Positions 34,783 to 45,926 of a DNA stretch of 64,000 bases are shown here, piece after piece. The translations under genes and the position numbers were made by a program. Source of the stretch: Akebia trifoliata. Its lineage: Eukaryota > Streptophyta > Magnoliopsida > Ranunculales > Lardizabalaceae. Under the pieces are notes generated by a model. The model did no database searches and was not told the origin of the DNA. It was given only the letters and a program-made list of their open reading frames with translations. The stretch spans positions 15,610,248 to 15,674,247 of the forward strand of contig CM030710.1 in NCBI GenBank assembly GCA_017979445.1, given 5' to 3'. How positions within the stretch are numbered: position 1 is the first letter of the stretch; each line of letters opens with the position of its first letter.

Positions 34783-35064
34783 GATGCCCCTCTTTAGCAG
34801 AGGGTTGAAGTAAACTAGATAATAAATCTATTTTAGTAGATAGTACGATATCTGAATGCCAAAGTCAGTGACAGTTCACTTGGTAACCTGATTCAGTAAT
34901 TCGTCGGGATATTCGGATCTTTGAGGGTAAAAATATCCTCAAACTAAAATTTGTCAAGTCTTTGAGCATGAGCTCTCATTGACAATGTCAGATCCTTGAA
35001 TTTCAAAAAATCTCCCTGACTAATGCAAATGTAATAAATGTGCACATGTGTACAAAAGTGTAAT
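34783..35064 (-). other. Tat-D polypurine tract and 3' UTR start
   Basis: It begins with the tract (sense CTAAAGAGGGGCATC) and runs through a decayed form of the conserved 3'-terminal frame. It ends at the Tat-C insertion, whose duplication is probably GTAAT at 35060-35064; the other copy is not in the window. Confidence 0.75.
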
Positions 35065-36798
35065 TGAAAGCGCCTCGATCCGCGGGGTGTGCAGATTCGC
35101 TTTTGACCTTTGAGGTTTGGGAGTCGCCACCTAGTTATTACAGTCTAGGAATCGAATAGAAACTCAAAACGGATAAATCAACTAATCTACTACAAAAAAT
35201 ATGGGTCCGGGGATCACGTTACGGGATTGAAAGGTATTAGGTACCAACCCCGCCCAGCAAACGCCGGTTTCTACTAATTCCCAAATAAACTACATCGCTA
35301 AAAAACCTAAATAATAAAAAATTACGAAATTTATACATTTCCAAAGACAACGTTCTTATTCCCTCAGATCTAACAGAGTAACTCCTTATACAGTATTTCT
35401 CGCTTCATTCTGTTTTTGAATCTGATTTCTGATCTCTGAGGCGAGGTATCTCTTTCTTAGATCTAGGTTCTTCAGATTTTTTTATGGATTTCGAGGTGTT
35501 TTGAAGGGCTTCTAGGTGTTTTTTGAACTAAAATCGAAGTAGGGGTATTAGGTAAGGAGTTGGGACTTCAAAATTAGGGTTTATGGGAGGCTAGGGAAGC
35601 TTTTTGACCTACTTCTCTTAGGGATTATTTTTTTATACGAAAATAGGGTGTGGAGGCTCCTATTTATAGATTTTTTAAGTGTTTGTTTAGATAGAATTAG
35701 TGTTTAATTATAATTTTTTTAGTTAGAGTTGTATTTTAATTAGAATTATTTTAGGTAGAGTTATATTTTAGTTAGAATTCTATTAAATAGAGTTATTATT
35801 TAATTAGGATTGTTAAATAAAATTATTATTTAACTAGAACTCTATTAGGGTTTTGACTTTTAGTCTTATTTGATTGACTTTAAGATTTTGACTTTAGTCT
35901 TACTTGGTTGACTTTTAATATCTTGACTTTAGTCTTACTTGATTAACTTTAATTTTGTCTTTAGTCTTACTTGATTGACTTTAATATCTTGACTTTTAGT
36001 CTTACTTGATTGACTTTAATTTTTTGGAGAACCCCCCTCTATTATATATTTAATTATTTGGACCCCCAAATGGAGGGGTCCTTGAATAAATATCTTGGCA
36101 ACCATTAACAATTTTGCCAGAGAGCCTAATTGATCGATTTTTTTTGTTCAAATTTTTAAATTAATTTTATTAATGTTTCTCTTTAATTATTTAATATTTT
36201 ATTTATTAATTTAGAAATTTTTAATTATAAAAATTATAAAATTATCGTTTTACCCTCGGAGAGGATTTTTTGTGTTTCAAGTCGATTTTTGATGTTCTAG
36301 GATGTTTTAGAATCAATTTTTCGTAAGGAATTCAATGGAAATATTGGTTTATGTCATTTATGCAATTTTTGTGTGGAATGATCGTGAACTTTATTAGGGG
36401 CATTTTAGTAATTTTATCGAATTCTATGAAAATTGGCAAAATGATTTATTTGATTTTGATTTGTTGTTTTATGTGTTTGAATGGGTTTTCCTGAGCGTAA
36501 TGTAGGCTCTAGGGATATTTTAAGATTAGGGGTATTTTGGTAATTTAATCACTTTTTATTGATTTTTATCGTGAAGCTTCTTTCTGTCTAAAAAATGATG
36601 ATTTCTAAGCTTTTGGGGTTATATTTTCCTATCGTAGCGCGGTTTCTACAGTTTTGTCAGTTCGAGATACCTCATCCGGATTTCTGAAACATATCTAGTA
36701 ACAAATAAAGCATTGGAATAAACATTCATCATTAGGAACCGTTGCGATCGGGTTGACGAGTTGATTAATCAGGCAGATGCAAAAATAGGGTGTCTACA
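35065..36798 (-). repeat. Tat-C 3' LTR
   Basis: 1734 bp, TGAAAGCGCC...GTGTCTACA. The sense TATA box TATAAATAG is at 35660-35668. It is followed by the polypurine tract at 36799-36813 (sense CCAAAGAGGGACATC). Confidence 0.92.
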
Positions 36799-36894
36799 GA
36801 TGTCCCTCTTTGGCAGAGGGTTGAAGCAAACTAGATAGCAAATCTATTTTGGTAGACAGTGCGATATCCGAATGCCAAAGTTAGTGACAGTTCA

Positions 36895-37075
36895 TTTTGC
36901 AGCCTGATTTAGCAATTCGTCGGGATGTTCAGATCCTTGAGTGTAAAACTCTCCCCGAACTAAAAGGTTGTCAGGTCATCAAGCGAGAACTCTCACTGAC
37001 AGTGTCAGATCCTTGAATTTTAGAAAATTCTCCTTGACTAATGTAACAACTGTGCAAGTGTGTGCACTTAAAATC
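36895..37075 (-). other. Conserved 3'-terminal frame of Tat elements (Tat-C copy, broken)
   Basis: It keeps KENFLKFKDLTL, RGEFY.QGSEHPDELLNQAAK and the terminal stop of the Tat-A and Tat-B copies, with two adjacent stops in the middle. Confidence 0.4.
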
Positions 37076-37109
37076 TGATATAAATTTCAAAGAATTTAAG
37101 TTGGAACTG

Positions 37110-37997
37110 AGTAAAATCTGAGCTCAAAGTGAATATAAATTGAGCATAAACTGAGCATAATATGAGCATAGACTGAGCATAAACAGAGCATAATCTGAGC
37201 ATAATTTGAGCACAAATTGAGTATAATTCCGAGAAAACCGTCGACGGTAACTGAGCATAATTTCGAAAAAACCCTCGGCGGTTACTGAGCATAATTCCGA
37301 GAAAACCTCGACAGTAACTGAGCAAAATTCTGAGAAACCTTCGGTGGTAACTGAGCATAATTCAGAGAAAACCCTCAATGGTAAATGAGCATAATTCCGA
37401 GAAAGCCCTTGGCAGCATCTGAGCATAGTTTCGAGAAAGCCCTCGGTGGCAACTGAACATAATTCCAAGAAAGCCCTCGGTGGCATCTACGCATAGTTCT
37501 GAGAAAACCCTAGGCAGTATCTGAGCATAATTCTGAGAAAATCCTCAGCGATAACTGAGCATAATTCCGAGAAAGCCCTTGACGGCATCTGAGCATAGTT
37601 CTGAGAAATCCTCGATGGTAACTGAGCATAATTCCGAGAAAACCCTCGACGATAACTGAACATAATTCCGAGAAAGCCTTCGGTGGCATCTGAGCATAAT
37701 TTCGAGAAAGTCCTAGGCGGCATCTAAGCATAGTTCCGAGAAAACCCTCGACGACATCTGAGCATAATTATGAGAAAGCCCTCGGCGGCAACTGAGCATA
37801 ATTCCGAGAAAGCCATCGGCGACATCTGAGCATAGTTTCGAGAAAGCCCTCAGCGGCATCTGAATATAATTTCGAGAAAGCCCACGGCGGCATCTGAGCA
37901 TAATTCCGAGAAAGCCCTCGGCGGCAACTGAGCATAGTTCCGAGAAAGCCCTCAGCGGCAACTGAGTATAATTTCGAGAAAGCCCTCGGTGGTATCT
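37110..37997. repeat. Short tgagcata repeats, then a 34-bp hairpin array of about 23 units (Tat-C 3' UTR)
   Basis: 37110-37215 has the 10-12-bp repeat; 37215-37997 has 34-bp units like 'tgagcataattccgagaaag' plus 'ccctcggcggcaac'. Arms are mostly CCGAG with CTCGG around AAAGCC or AAAACC. At least one unit (about 37532) has a paired change to CTGAG with CTCAG. The units are more diverged from one another than in Tat-A. Confidence 0.9.
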
Positions 37998-39368
37998 GGC
38001 TGAGTAAAATTGAGAATGAAGGAATAAATCTGGGAAAGAACGATTGAAAATGAATCTAGAAAATGGTGGTTGAATCTGGGAATGAATAGATGTGGGACAG
38101 GATGAATGCCCTATCTCCTATGTGAGATCCAAAATGCATTTGTTTGAACCTCAAGGTTTTATTCAAAAGTTTTATGAATTTAAAACCTGAGTTTTTATTT
38201 CTTTTGAACCTCAAGAGTTTTTCGAAATACTATTATCAAGAGGGTAACCTTAAGTTTGGGGTTCCCATTATCTTTTAGGATTAACATTGCTCAAAAATAA
38301 GATGCCCCTAGTTTGACAACACACATGACATTGGAGATAATTGAATACATCATGAAAAAAATGCCCTTAGTATAAAGGGAAAACTACATATTTAGAGGAA
38401 AAAGAAAATGGCCCTTGTATGAAGGTTTGAAATATTTGATTACCACAAGCGCAATAAAGATTCAATTTTTAATTTTGATTAATTTTATAGAAGATTTTGA
38501 GTCAGGCGCAAGAAAAATAAAATATTTTCTTTTTGAGACTCATCATAGAATTCACCCTTCTCTCCCTTGGTTCACTTGGGGAAGTAAAAATTTTCAGATC
38601 GATCGTAGACAAGGTACTTGTGACTTCTGAGTCTATGTCTGGTTTAAGCTAAGTATTGAACTTGATTATTCGAACTTCTGATGTTTCAGCTTGGATTGCT
38701 CTTAGTTTTTCTTCTGTTTTACTTTGTTGCTCTAATCTTTTGCCTAGATTGCCTTTTCAGGTTTCAATCTAGCGAGTTTGCTCTAACTTTTTCCTGGATT
38801 ACCTTTTCAGATTTTCAAACTAGCGAGCTTGCCTTAATTTTTGCCTAAGTTGCCATTTTAGGGTTTTCAACTTAGCAGGTTTTTTTTCTTTTTTTTTTCT
38901 TTTCTTCCTTATGGAATTGCTGTCTGATCATGCTTTGCTATCTTCCTTGACTTTTCGCACGGTACTTAGGAAGACTTTTATGGGTAGGTTTAGGACTAGG
39001 CATAAAAAGAAAGGATTTTGAGGCTCAAAATCCGAATGCCCCTTGTGTGACATTTTTTCTATTTTGCCTTGAATTTTCTTCCCCATTTTGAAGACTTTTT
39101 TTTTTTAGATTTATTTTGATCTGTGGGGAAATAGATTTTTTTTTATTTTGATGTGGTCGGGCCTGAAGTAACTTCTCAGGTTGCCTACGTACCCTAGAAT
39201 TTTGGGATCAGACCAAAATGTAGTTCGAATCTTCCCTCCCCTAGGTTAAGTAATCGGGCTGAGAAAGAAAAAGGCATAATTTTTTTTTTTGAAAAGACTG
39301 CAAAGGGGTTGAGAAAGGATATATTGAACTGGGTAATAGGAGAATTGATTCTGCCAAAGATGGCCTCC
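37998..39368 (-). other. Tat-C 3' UTR
   Basis: Non-coding, collinear with Tat-A 17122-18561. Hairpin repeats lie at 38744-38772 (CTAGATTG/CAATCTAG, perfect), 38794-38823 (CTGGATTA/CAAACTAG, weak) and 38845-38875 (CTAAGTTG/CAACTTAG, perfect). T-rich runs follow, then the 'gtggtcgggcctgaag' block near 39150. No gene is seen. Confidence 0.75.
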
Positions 39369-40410
39369 TTAAATGTAGTACTGTTTGATTTGGTCAAGGT
39401 TGGTAGGTTCTGGTAATTCGATTCCATCATGATTTTGAAGCCTGACAGCTTTTCCTGGTAATATTTCCTTGATGATGAATGGACCTCCCCAATTTGGTTT
39501 GAACTTCCCTCTAAGGTCGAAGATAGGTGCCCGATTCTCTTTGAGTATTAAATCCCCGACTTGTAAGTGACGGGCCTTGATCTTTTTGTCAAACGCACGG
39601 GCGACTCTTCTTTGATAAGCTTGCAAGTGATACAAAGCTCTTCGTCATTTTTCTTTGATCAAATTTAATTCTTCATACCATTGACAACTGACTTTCCAAC
39701 AAGACCCTGAGAGACGGAATTTCCATTTCAACTGGCAAGACTGCTTCCATGCCATAAATTAAGGAGTAGGGAGTAGCTCCAGTAGAGGATTGAATTGAAG
39801 TTCGATATACCCATAATGCAAATGGCAATTTTTCTGACCAATCTCGATGTGATTGACACATTTTCCTGATGATAGTCTTGAGATTCTTATTAGCTGCTTC
39901 GACTGCTCCATTAGTCTGAGGGCGGTAAGGAGATGATTTGTGGTATGAGATTTTGAACTTTGAACACAATGTAATAACCTCAGCTTTAAAGTGTGACCCG
40001 TTATTAGAAATCAATTCCGAAGGTACCCCGTATCGACTGATGATGTTTGTTTGGATAAACTTTACAACTCGAGACGCAGTGAGGACAGCATAAGAGGCAA
40101 CTTCGACCTACTTAGTAAAATAATCGATAGCAACTAGAATGTATTCATGCCCATTTGATGCCTTAGGCGATATTTTACAAATAATGTCAATTTCCCAAAT
40201 TGAGAATGGCCACGGTAAAGTCAGACCAACTAATTGAGATGGTGGCACATGTATGAGATTTGCACGTATTTGGCATTTATGACCTGTTTTGACCATGTGG
40301 TGACAATCTGTTTTCATCGTGGGCCAGTAGTACCCTTGTCTTATAATTTTCTTAGCTAACTTTTTTCCACTCATGTGAGGGCCACATTCTCCTGAATGTA
40401 GTTCAACCAT
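39369..40410 (-). pseudogene. Integrase of Tat-C, broken
   Basis: Three open pieces follow one another. 40108-40410 holds the N-terminal zinc domain (HSGECGPHMSGKKLA, GYYWPTM, H.CQ) and the start of the core (ISPKASNGHEYILVAIDYF) with the first catalytic D. One zinc-binding C (in the usual C..C pair) is replaced by G, and a stop follows DYFTK where W is usual. 39673-40014 holds the rest of the core: the second catalytic D is N here (ISNNGSHF for ISDNG), while the E lies in the TNGAVEAANK motif. 39369-39635 is the C-terminal domain (DLILKEN, RGKFKPNW.GPF, ending QIKQYYI). It is inactive by these lesions. Confidence 0.88.
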
Positions 40411-41117
40411 TATCTGTTCAGCTTGATCCCATCATAAGACCTTTTGTATAAACTTCCTACGCACAGGATGAATTGAGATACTAATCTTAGTAAGGTTTGT
40501 TGTTCCTTCCTCGATACTTCTTCTAGGAATTCTTGTTTTTCCAATACTCTTTTTATATCTGTGTACCATGACTTTTCATCGGGTAGTCGAGTAGTAATAT
40601 TGATCTGATGGCAATATGCGGGTTTGTCTTTGACTTCGACGGTGATCGGCCTCAATTCCATGCCCGGGGGCAAATGGATCATTGAAGATAAAGTGGCTAA
40701 AGAGTCAGCAAATCTATTATCTTCCCTTAACAAGAGTTGGAACAGGATAGCTTTAAACTTACTCACTAAGTTTAACAGATACTCATGATAAAACTTCAAC
40801 TTTTCATCCCTAGTCTTCCATTCTTCCAATGACTGATGTATGACCAAGGCTGAATCCCCAAAAACTTCAATTTCTGTAATACCCAGGTTCAAAGCGGCTT
40901 TGAGCCCCACGATGCATGCCTCATATTCAGCTGTGTTATTGGTGTTAGAGAAGGCTAACTTAATAGCGATCAAAATGTGGCATCCTTCCAGAGAAAATAG
41001 GACTGCCCCTATTCCATACCCATTTTGATTAGCAGCTCCATCAAAGTACAACTGCCATGTTTGGTTCTGCGGTTCTTCTTCAACATGCAAGATATTCTCA
41101 TCTGGGAATTGATACAA
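40410..41117 (-). pseudogene. Second (plant-type) RNase H of Tat-C
   Basis: An open stretch of 235 codons between the RT-linked RNase H and the integrase. The four acidic residues of an RNase H fold are visible: D26 (in YFDGAANQNG), E64 (NNTAEYEACIVGL), D88 (FGDSALVI) and D138 (REDNRFADSLATL). This extra domain, of a type distinct from the usual retrotransposon RNase H, marks the Tat lineage. The domain itself looks intact, but it sits in a polyprotein broken on both sides. The stop at its downstream end, next to integrase, is probably a mutation. Confidence 0.88.
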
Positions 41118-41226
41118 GCCTTATTCCTTCTGCTACAAGGTGATCTGTCAAGTATTCTGTCACAGCTCTCCCTTTGATAGATTTTTGTGTAACATGCGTG
41201 ATGTCAAACTCTGATAACTACAATAA

Positions 41227-42456
41227 TCATCGCGCTGTTCTCCCTATCAATGTCGGTTTCTCGAAGAGATACTTGAGAGAATCCATCCGAGATAAAAAGA
41301 TAATTAAATGAAATAGCATATAGTACCGGAGTCTCTGAGTAGCCCATACTAGTGCTAAGCAAGTTTTTTTGAGGGCCAAATACTTTCGTTCATACTCTAA
41401 CATCTTTTTGCTGATGTAGTATATGGTCCTTTCTTTGCGAGTATCTTTGTCATACTGTGCGAGCATGCATCCCATAGCTTCTTCTGTGACTGACAGATAA
41501 AGAAGAAGTGGTTCACCCGATGTAGGTGAAACCAAAATAGGCGGGTTCAAGAGGTACTCTTTGACTTGGTCGAAAGCCTTTTGACATTGCTCATTCCAAA
41601 CTGTTGGTTCGTTCTTTCTCAGAAGCTTAAATATAGGTTCGCAGACGTTAGTGAGTTGAGCGATGAATCTGCTGACATATTGGATTCTGCCTAAAAAACC
41701 TCGGATTTGCTTTTCAGTCTCAGGCGGTGGCATCTCTTGGACGGCTTTAATCTTCATAGGGTCTACTTCGATCCCTCTTTGACTGACCACAAATCACAAC
41801 AATTTTCTCGAAGTTACTCCAAATACGCATTTCTGCGGGTTGAAGCAGAGTTGGTACTTTTGAATCCTTGTGAGAAATTTTTCTAACGCAGCAACGTGCC
41901 CCAGTCGTTATTTGGATTTGACTATCATATCATCTACATAGACTTCAACTTCCTTATGTATCATGTCATGTAGTAAAGTCGTGGCCACTCTTTGATAGGT
42001 GGCTCCAGCGTTCTTCAAACCAAAAGGTAAAACCTTGTAGCAAAAGGTTCCTCACTGTGTGATGAATGACGTTTTTTGTATATCTTGAGGATCCATTTTT
42101 ATCTGATTGTACCCTGAAAAATAATCCATGAAGGACAACAAAGCGTGCCCTGCTATACTATCTACTAAAACATCTATGTGTGGTAAAGGAAAATTTTCAT
42201 TTGGGCTTGCTTTGTTTAGGTCTCTGAAATCCACACACATTCTGACTTTTCTATCCTTTTTCGGCACTAGGATGACATTAGCAATCCACTCAGGGTATTC
42301 TACTACTTGTAAGAATCTAGCGTTAATCTGCTTCGTAACTTCTTCTTTAATTTTCAAAGTCCATTCTGGATTCATACGTCGAAGTTTTTGCTTGATTGGT
42401 CGAGTATCAGGATATAATGGAATCCGAAGTTGAACAATGTCTGTGCTTACTCCCAA
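41227..42456 (-). pseudogene. Reverse transcriptase and first RNase H of Tat-C, broken
   Basis: 42052-42456 has the RT fingers and early palm: IPLYPDTRPIKQKLRR, VPKKDRKVRMCVDFRDLNKA, FPLPHIDVLVDS, FMDYFSGYNQIKMDP. The stretch between the two open pieces holds the catalytic YVDD (about 41934-41945) followed by a stop. 41227-41790 has the connection (RGIEVDP.KIKA, GFLGRIQYVSRFI) and the first RNase H (TYYISKKMLEYERKY, LALVWATQRLRYY), in which the first acidic position reads LSVT. At least two stops or frameshifts prevent a full product. Confidence 0.88.
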
Positions 42457-42457
42457 C

Positions 42458-44228
42458 TGAAAGCGCCCTCAATCCGCGGGGTGCGTGGATCCGCTTTTGA
42501 CCCTTGAGGTTTGGGAGTCGCCACCTAGTTATTACGGTCTAGGAACCAAATACTGACTCTAAACGGATAACAGAACTAATCTATAAAAGAAAAACTGAAT
42601 CCGGGGATCACATTACGGGGTTGGAAGGTGTTAGGCACCAACCCCGCTCGGCCAATGCCAGTCTCTACTTATCCCAAATAAGACTATATTGCTAATAACA
42701 AAATCTAGATAAAAAAATAACAGAAATTTTACCTTCGATACGCAAAGATCTTGTTCCCTCAAATCCGACAAAAACTACTCCTTGTACCGTACTCCTTGCT
42801 TTGTTCTGTCTCCGGATCTGATTTCTGACCTCCGAGGCAAGGTATCTTTTTTTTTTGAATTTGGATTCTTCAAATTTGTTATGGATTTTGGGGTGTTTTT
42901 GAAAGGCTTCTAGGTGTTTTTGAAAGGCTTCTAGGTGTTTTTCAAGCTAAAATTGAAGTAGGGGTGTTAGGTAAGGAGTTGGGGCTCCAAAACTAGGGTT
43001 TATGGGAGGCTAGGGGGACTTTTTGACCTACTTCTCTTGGGATTTATGATTTGATACGAAAATAGGGTGTGAGGACCCCTATTTATAGATTTTTTTAAGG
43101 GTTGATTTAGATAAAATTAGTGTTTAATTAGAATTCTTTTAGTTAGAGTTGTATTTTAGTTAGAATTGTTTTAGGTAGAGTTGTATTTTAATTAGAATTA
43201 TTTTAGGTAGAGTTATATTTTAGTTAGAACTCTATTAAATAGAGTTATTATTTAATTGGAACTCTATTAGGGTTTTGACTTTTGGTCTTATTTGATTGAC
43301 TTTGAGATTTTGACTTCAGTCTTAATTGATTGACTTTAATATCTTGACTTTAGTCTTACTTAATTGACTTTAATTTTGACTTTAGTCTTATTTGATTGAC
43401 TTTAATACCTTGACTTTAGTCTTGCTTTATTGACTTTAAATTTTTGGAGAACCCCCCTCTATTATATCTTTAATTATTTGGACCCCCAAATGGAGGGGTC
43501 CTTAAAGAAATATCTTTCGAGCCCTCAACAATTTTGCCTGAGAGCCTGATTGATCGATTTTTTTAGTTCAAATTTTTAAATCAATTTCATTAATGTTTCA
43601 CTTTAATTATTTAATGTTTTATTTATTAATTTAGAAATTTTTAATTATAAAAATTGTGAAATTACCGTTTTGCCCCCGGAGAGGACTTTTCGCGTTTTAA
43701 GTCGATTTTCGATGTTCTAGGATGTTTTAGAAATAATTTTTCATAAGTAATTCAATGGGAATGTTGGTTTTTATCATTTATAAATTTTTTATGTGAAATG
43801 ATCGTGAACTTTATGAGGGGTATTTTTATAATTTTGTCAAATTCTATGAAAATTGGCGAAATGATTTATTTGATTTCGATTTGTTGTTTTATGTGTTCGA
43901 AAGGGTTTTCCTAAGAATAATGTAGGCTCTAGGGATATTTTAAGGTTATGGGTATTTTGGTAATTTTGGTAATTTGGTCATTTTTTAGTAATTTTTTTCG
44001 TGAAGCTTCTTTTTATCTGAAAAATGATGATTTCTATGTTTCTAGAGTCGTATTTTCCTAGCGTAGCGTGGTGTCTACAGTTTTATCAGTTCGAGATACC
44101 TCATCCGGATATCTGAAACATTTCTGGTAACAAAATAAAGCAATGGAAACAACATCCATCATTGATAATCATTGCGATCGGGTTGAAGAGTTGATTATTC
44201 AGGCGGATGCAAAAATGGGGTGTCTACA
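42458..44228 (-). mobile_element. Solo Tat LTR at the protease-RT linker of Tat-C
   Basis: 1771 bp, TGAAAGCGCC...GTGTCTACA. It is flanked by CCAAC (42453-42457) and CCAGC (44229-44233), a 5-bp duplication with one change. Tat-C coding sequence continues on both sides, and dropping the LTR with one duplication copy leaves the two parts in one frame. A 21-bp-scale duplication around 'ggcttctaggtgtttttgaaa' (42905-42930) is private to this copy. TATA box at 43079-43087. Confidence 0.92.
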
Positions 44229-44233
44229 CCAGC

Positions 44234-45267
44234 ATATCCTCGTAAGACCACGCGAATACATCTTTGAATTTTCCGAGCAAGTCTATTATCCCTTTGCGTT
44301 CATCGGGAGATAAAGTGACCCCAATCCGAATTTCTTGATAACTTTTTTGTGTTCCGAGGTTGATAACCTCTACTTCCTCTATTAGAGGTTGAGCTCGACG
44401 TTCATCTTCTTGTTCAAGTAATTTGATTATTTCAGGGGGAGGTTCTTTGTCAGAAGACTCTCCCTCCGAAGTCAGATTATTAGTTAAATTATTATTGCGC
44501 TCGGGGTAATAAAAAATTTCTTTCATTTCATTAAAAAGAGATGGGGTAACATGACTCATTGTAGACTTGACAGACTCACTTGACTCAATAGGAAAAATGG
44601 ACTCACTAGAAATAACAGACTCAGCAGAAACAACTAACTTACTTGATTCAACAGAAATAAAGGACTCATCCGACATGTCAGACTGAACAGGACTAATGGG
44701 ACTAATAGACCCAGCCTTGACGTGCAACACAGGACTAATTACATGATAGTTAGAGAGACATCCTACAGCGGGTTTGATTACAGATTAAGGATTTGGGATC
44801 CCCTTCTTAACTGATAACACTAAGACACTGCGATCTTCAATGAATAACTGCTCAATATTGAGGGAGTCCAAATTGAGCTGCCAGTCTTCAACTTCCTTTT
44901 CTTTATCTTCTGTGCTTACTTCATTTTCAGGCCAATCCATACCAAAGAAGATATCAAACCCCAACAGACGAGTACCTGTGATGTGATCAATGAACGGCTC
45001 TGGGAACCCACAATAACGAAAGTCTTCTCCTTCTTTCACAAAATAGTCATTAAGGGTCTTACGATAGGACTTAATTTTAATGAGATCCGTGGTGCCCCTT
45101 TGCCTTTTTGCAATTGCCTTGTCCTGCTTTGTCTTCCAGTATTGGGCCCAATCTTCTTTAGTAGGCTTATATCCTAGCCCGAATATGCCAATGACTTCTT
45201 TAATCACTGGTGCCTCTTTAATACCTTGTTGCCTGCGACTTAAGCCCATACTAGGGAAAAATCTCAT
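44234..45267 (-). pseudogene. Protease-RT linker of Tat-C with G-patch-like segment
   Basis: 45267-44785 begins with MGLSRRQQGIKEAP, which resembles the glycine-rich G-patch-like stretch after the protease in Tat elements. WKTKQDKAIAKRQRG and an acidic tail ending LFIEDRSVLVLS follow. 44730-44234 has a serine-rich region, PERNNNLTNN, and then a segment leading into RT (LSPDERKGIIDLLGKFKDVFAWSYEDM). Short stops separate the two open pieces (about 44731-44784). This linker is the part that Tat-A and Tat-B kept. Confidence 0.75.
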
Positions 45268-45899
45268 TTTTTTAACATATTGGCCATATAGCAGTTAAAG
45301 GTGTTCTCAATAGGGAAATATTCTTTCACCGAGTGATCCCATTGAACTGAGCAGATTTTCTCAAATTCGAACCCGCTAAGTTTTATTCCATGTTGTTCTA
45401 GCTGAATCTCAAGCAGTGGCTCATTCTTGGGCTCAGTACTGTTTACGATTCCTACAATTTCAGCATCTCCATGAAGAGTAATCACTAGCCCATCATAGAT
45501 AAACTTGACCTTCTGGTGTAGCGTGGAAGAGATGACTTTGATCTGGTGTAACCATGGTCTCCCTAACAGTAAATTGAAAGAATACTGGATATCAATAACT
45601 TGAAATTCCACAGGAAATTCTGTTATGCCTGTGGATAATTGAAGGTGTAAGATTCCCAGTACATCCCTCTTGATGTTATCATAGGCCCTAACACCTTGAT
45701 TAGTGGGTTTGAAGTCTTCAGCCTTAAACCCGAGACAAGTAGCCCTCTTCAAAGGGCAAACATTCAGTGTACTCCCGTTATCAATCAAAACCAAAGGTAC
45801 CCTCATCCTGTTACAGTCAACTGTGATGTGCAACGGCTTAGTGTGGCTTGCCCCTTCTTTTGGGAGATCTGAGTCCGAGAAGGATAAGATATTCTCCAC
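45264..45899 (-). pseudogene. Protease domain of Tat-C
   Basis: 211 codons open. The aspartic protease active site is VLIDNGSTLNVCP (D40 to S43, as in other Tat proteases), and a flap-like region and the LLLGRPWLH motif follow. It overlaps the next open piece by 4 bp in another frame, so at least one frameshift separates them. The domain itself shows no missing key residue. Confidence 0.85.
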
Positions 45900-45926
45900 G
45901 TAAGTTGCCCCTACTATACTGGCCAG

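Noticed and set aside
42128..42433. Plus-strand frames over the Tat-C coding region (also 40840-41028, 44983-45298, 45703-45903, 45997-46281)
   Set aside because: Antisense shadows of RT, RNase H, protease and gag on the minus strand.
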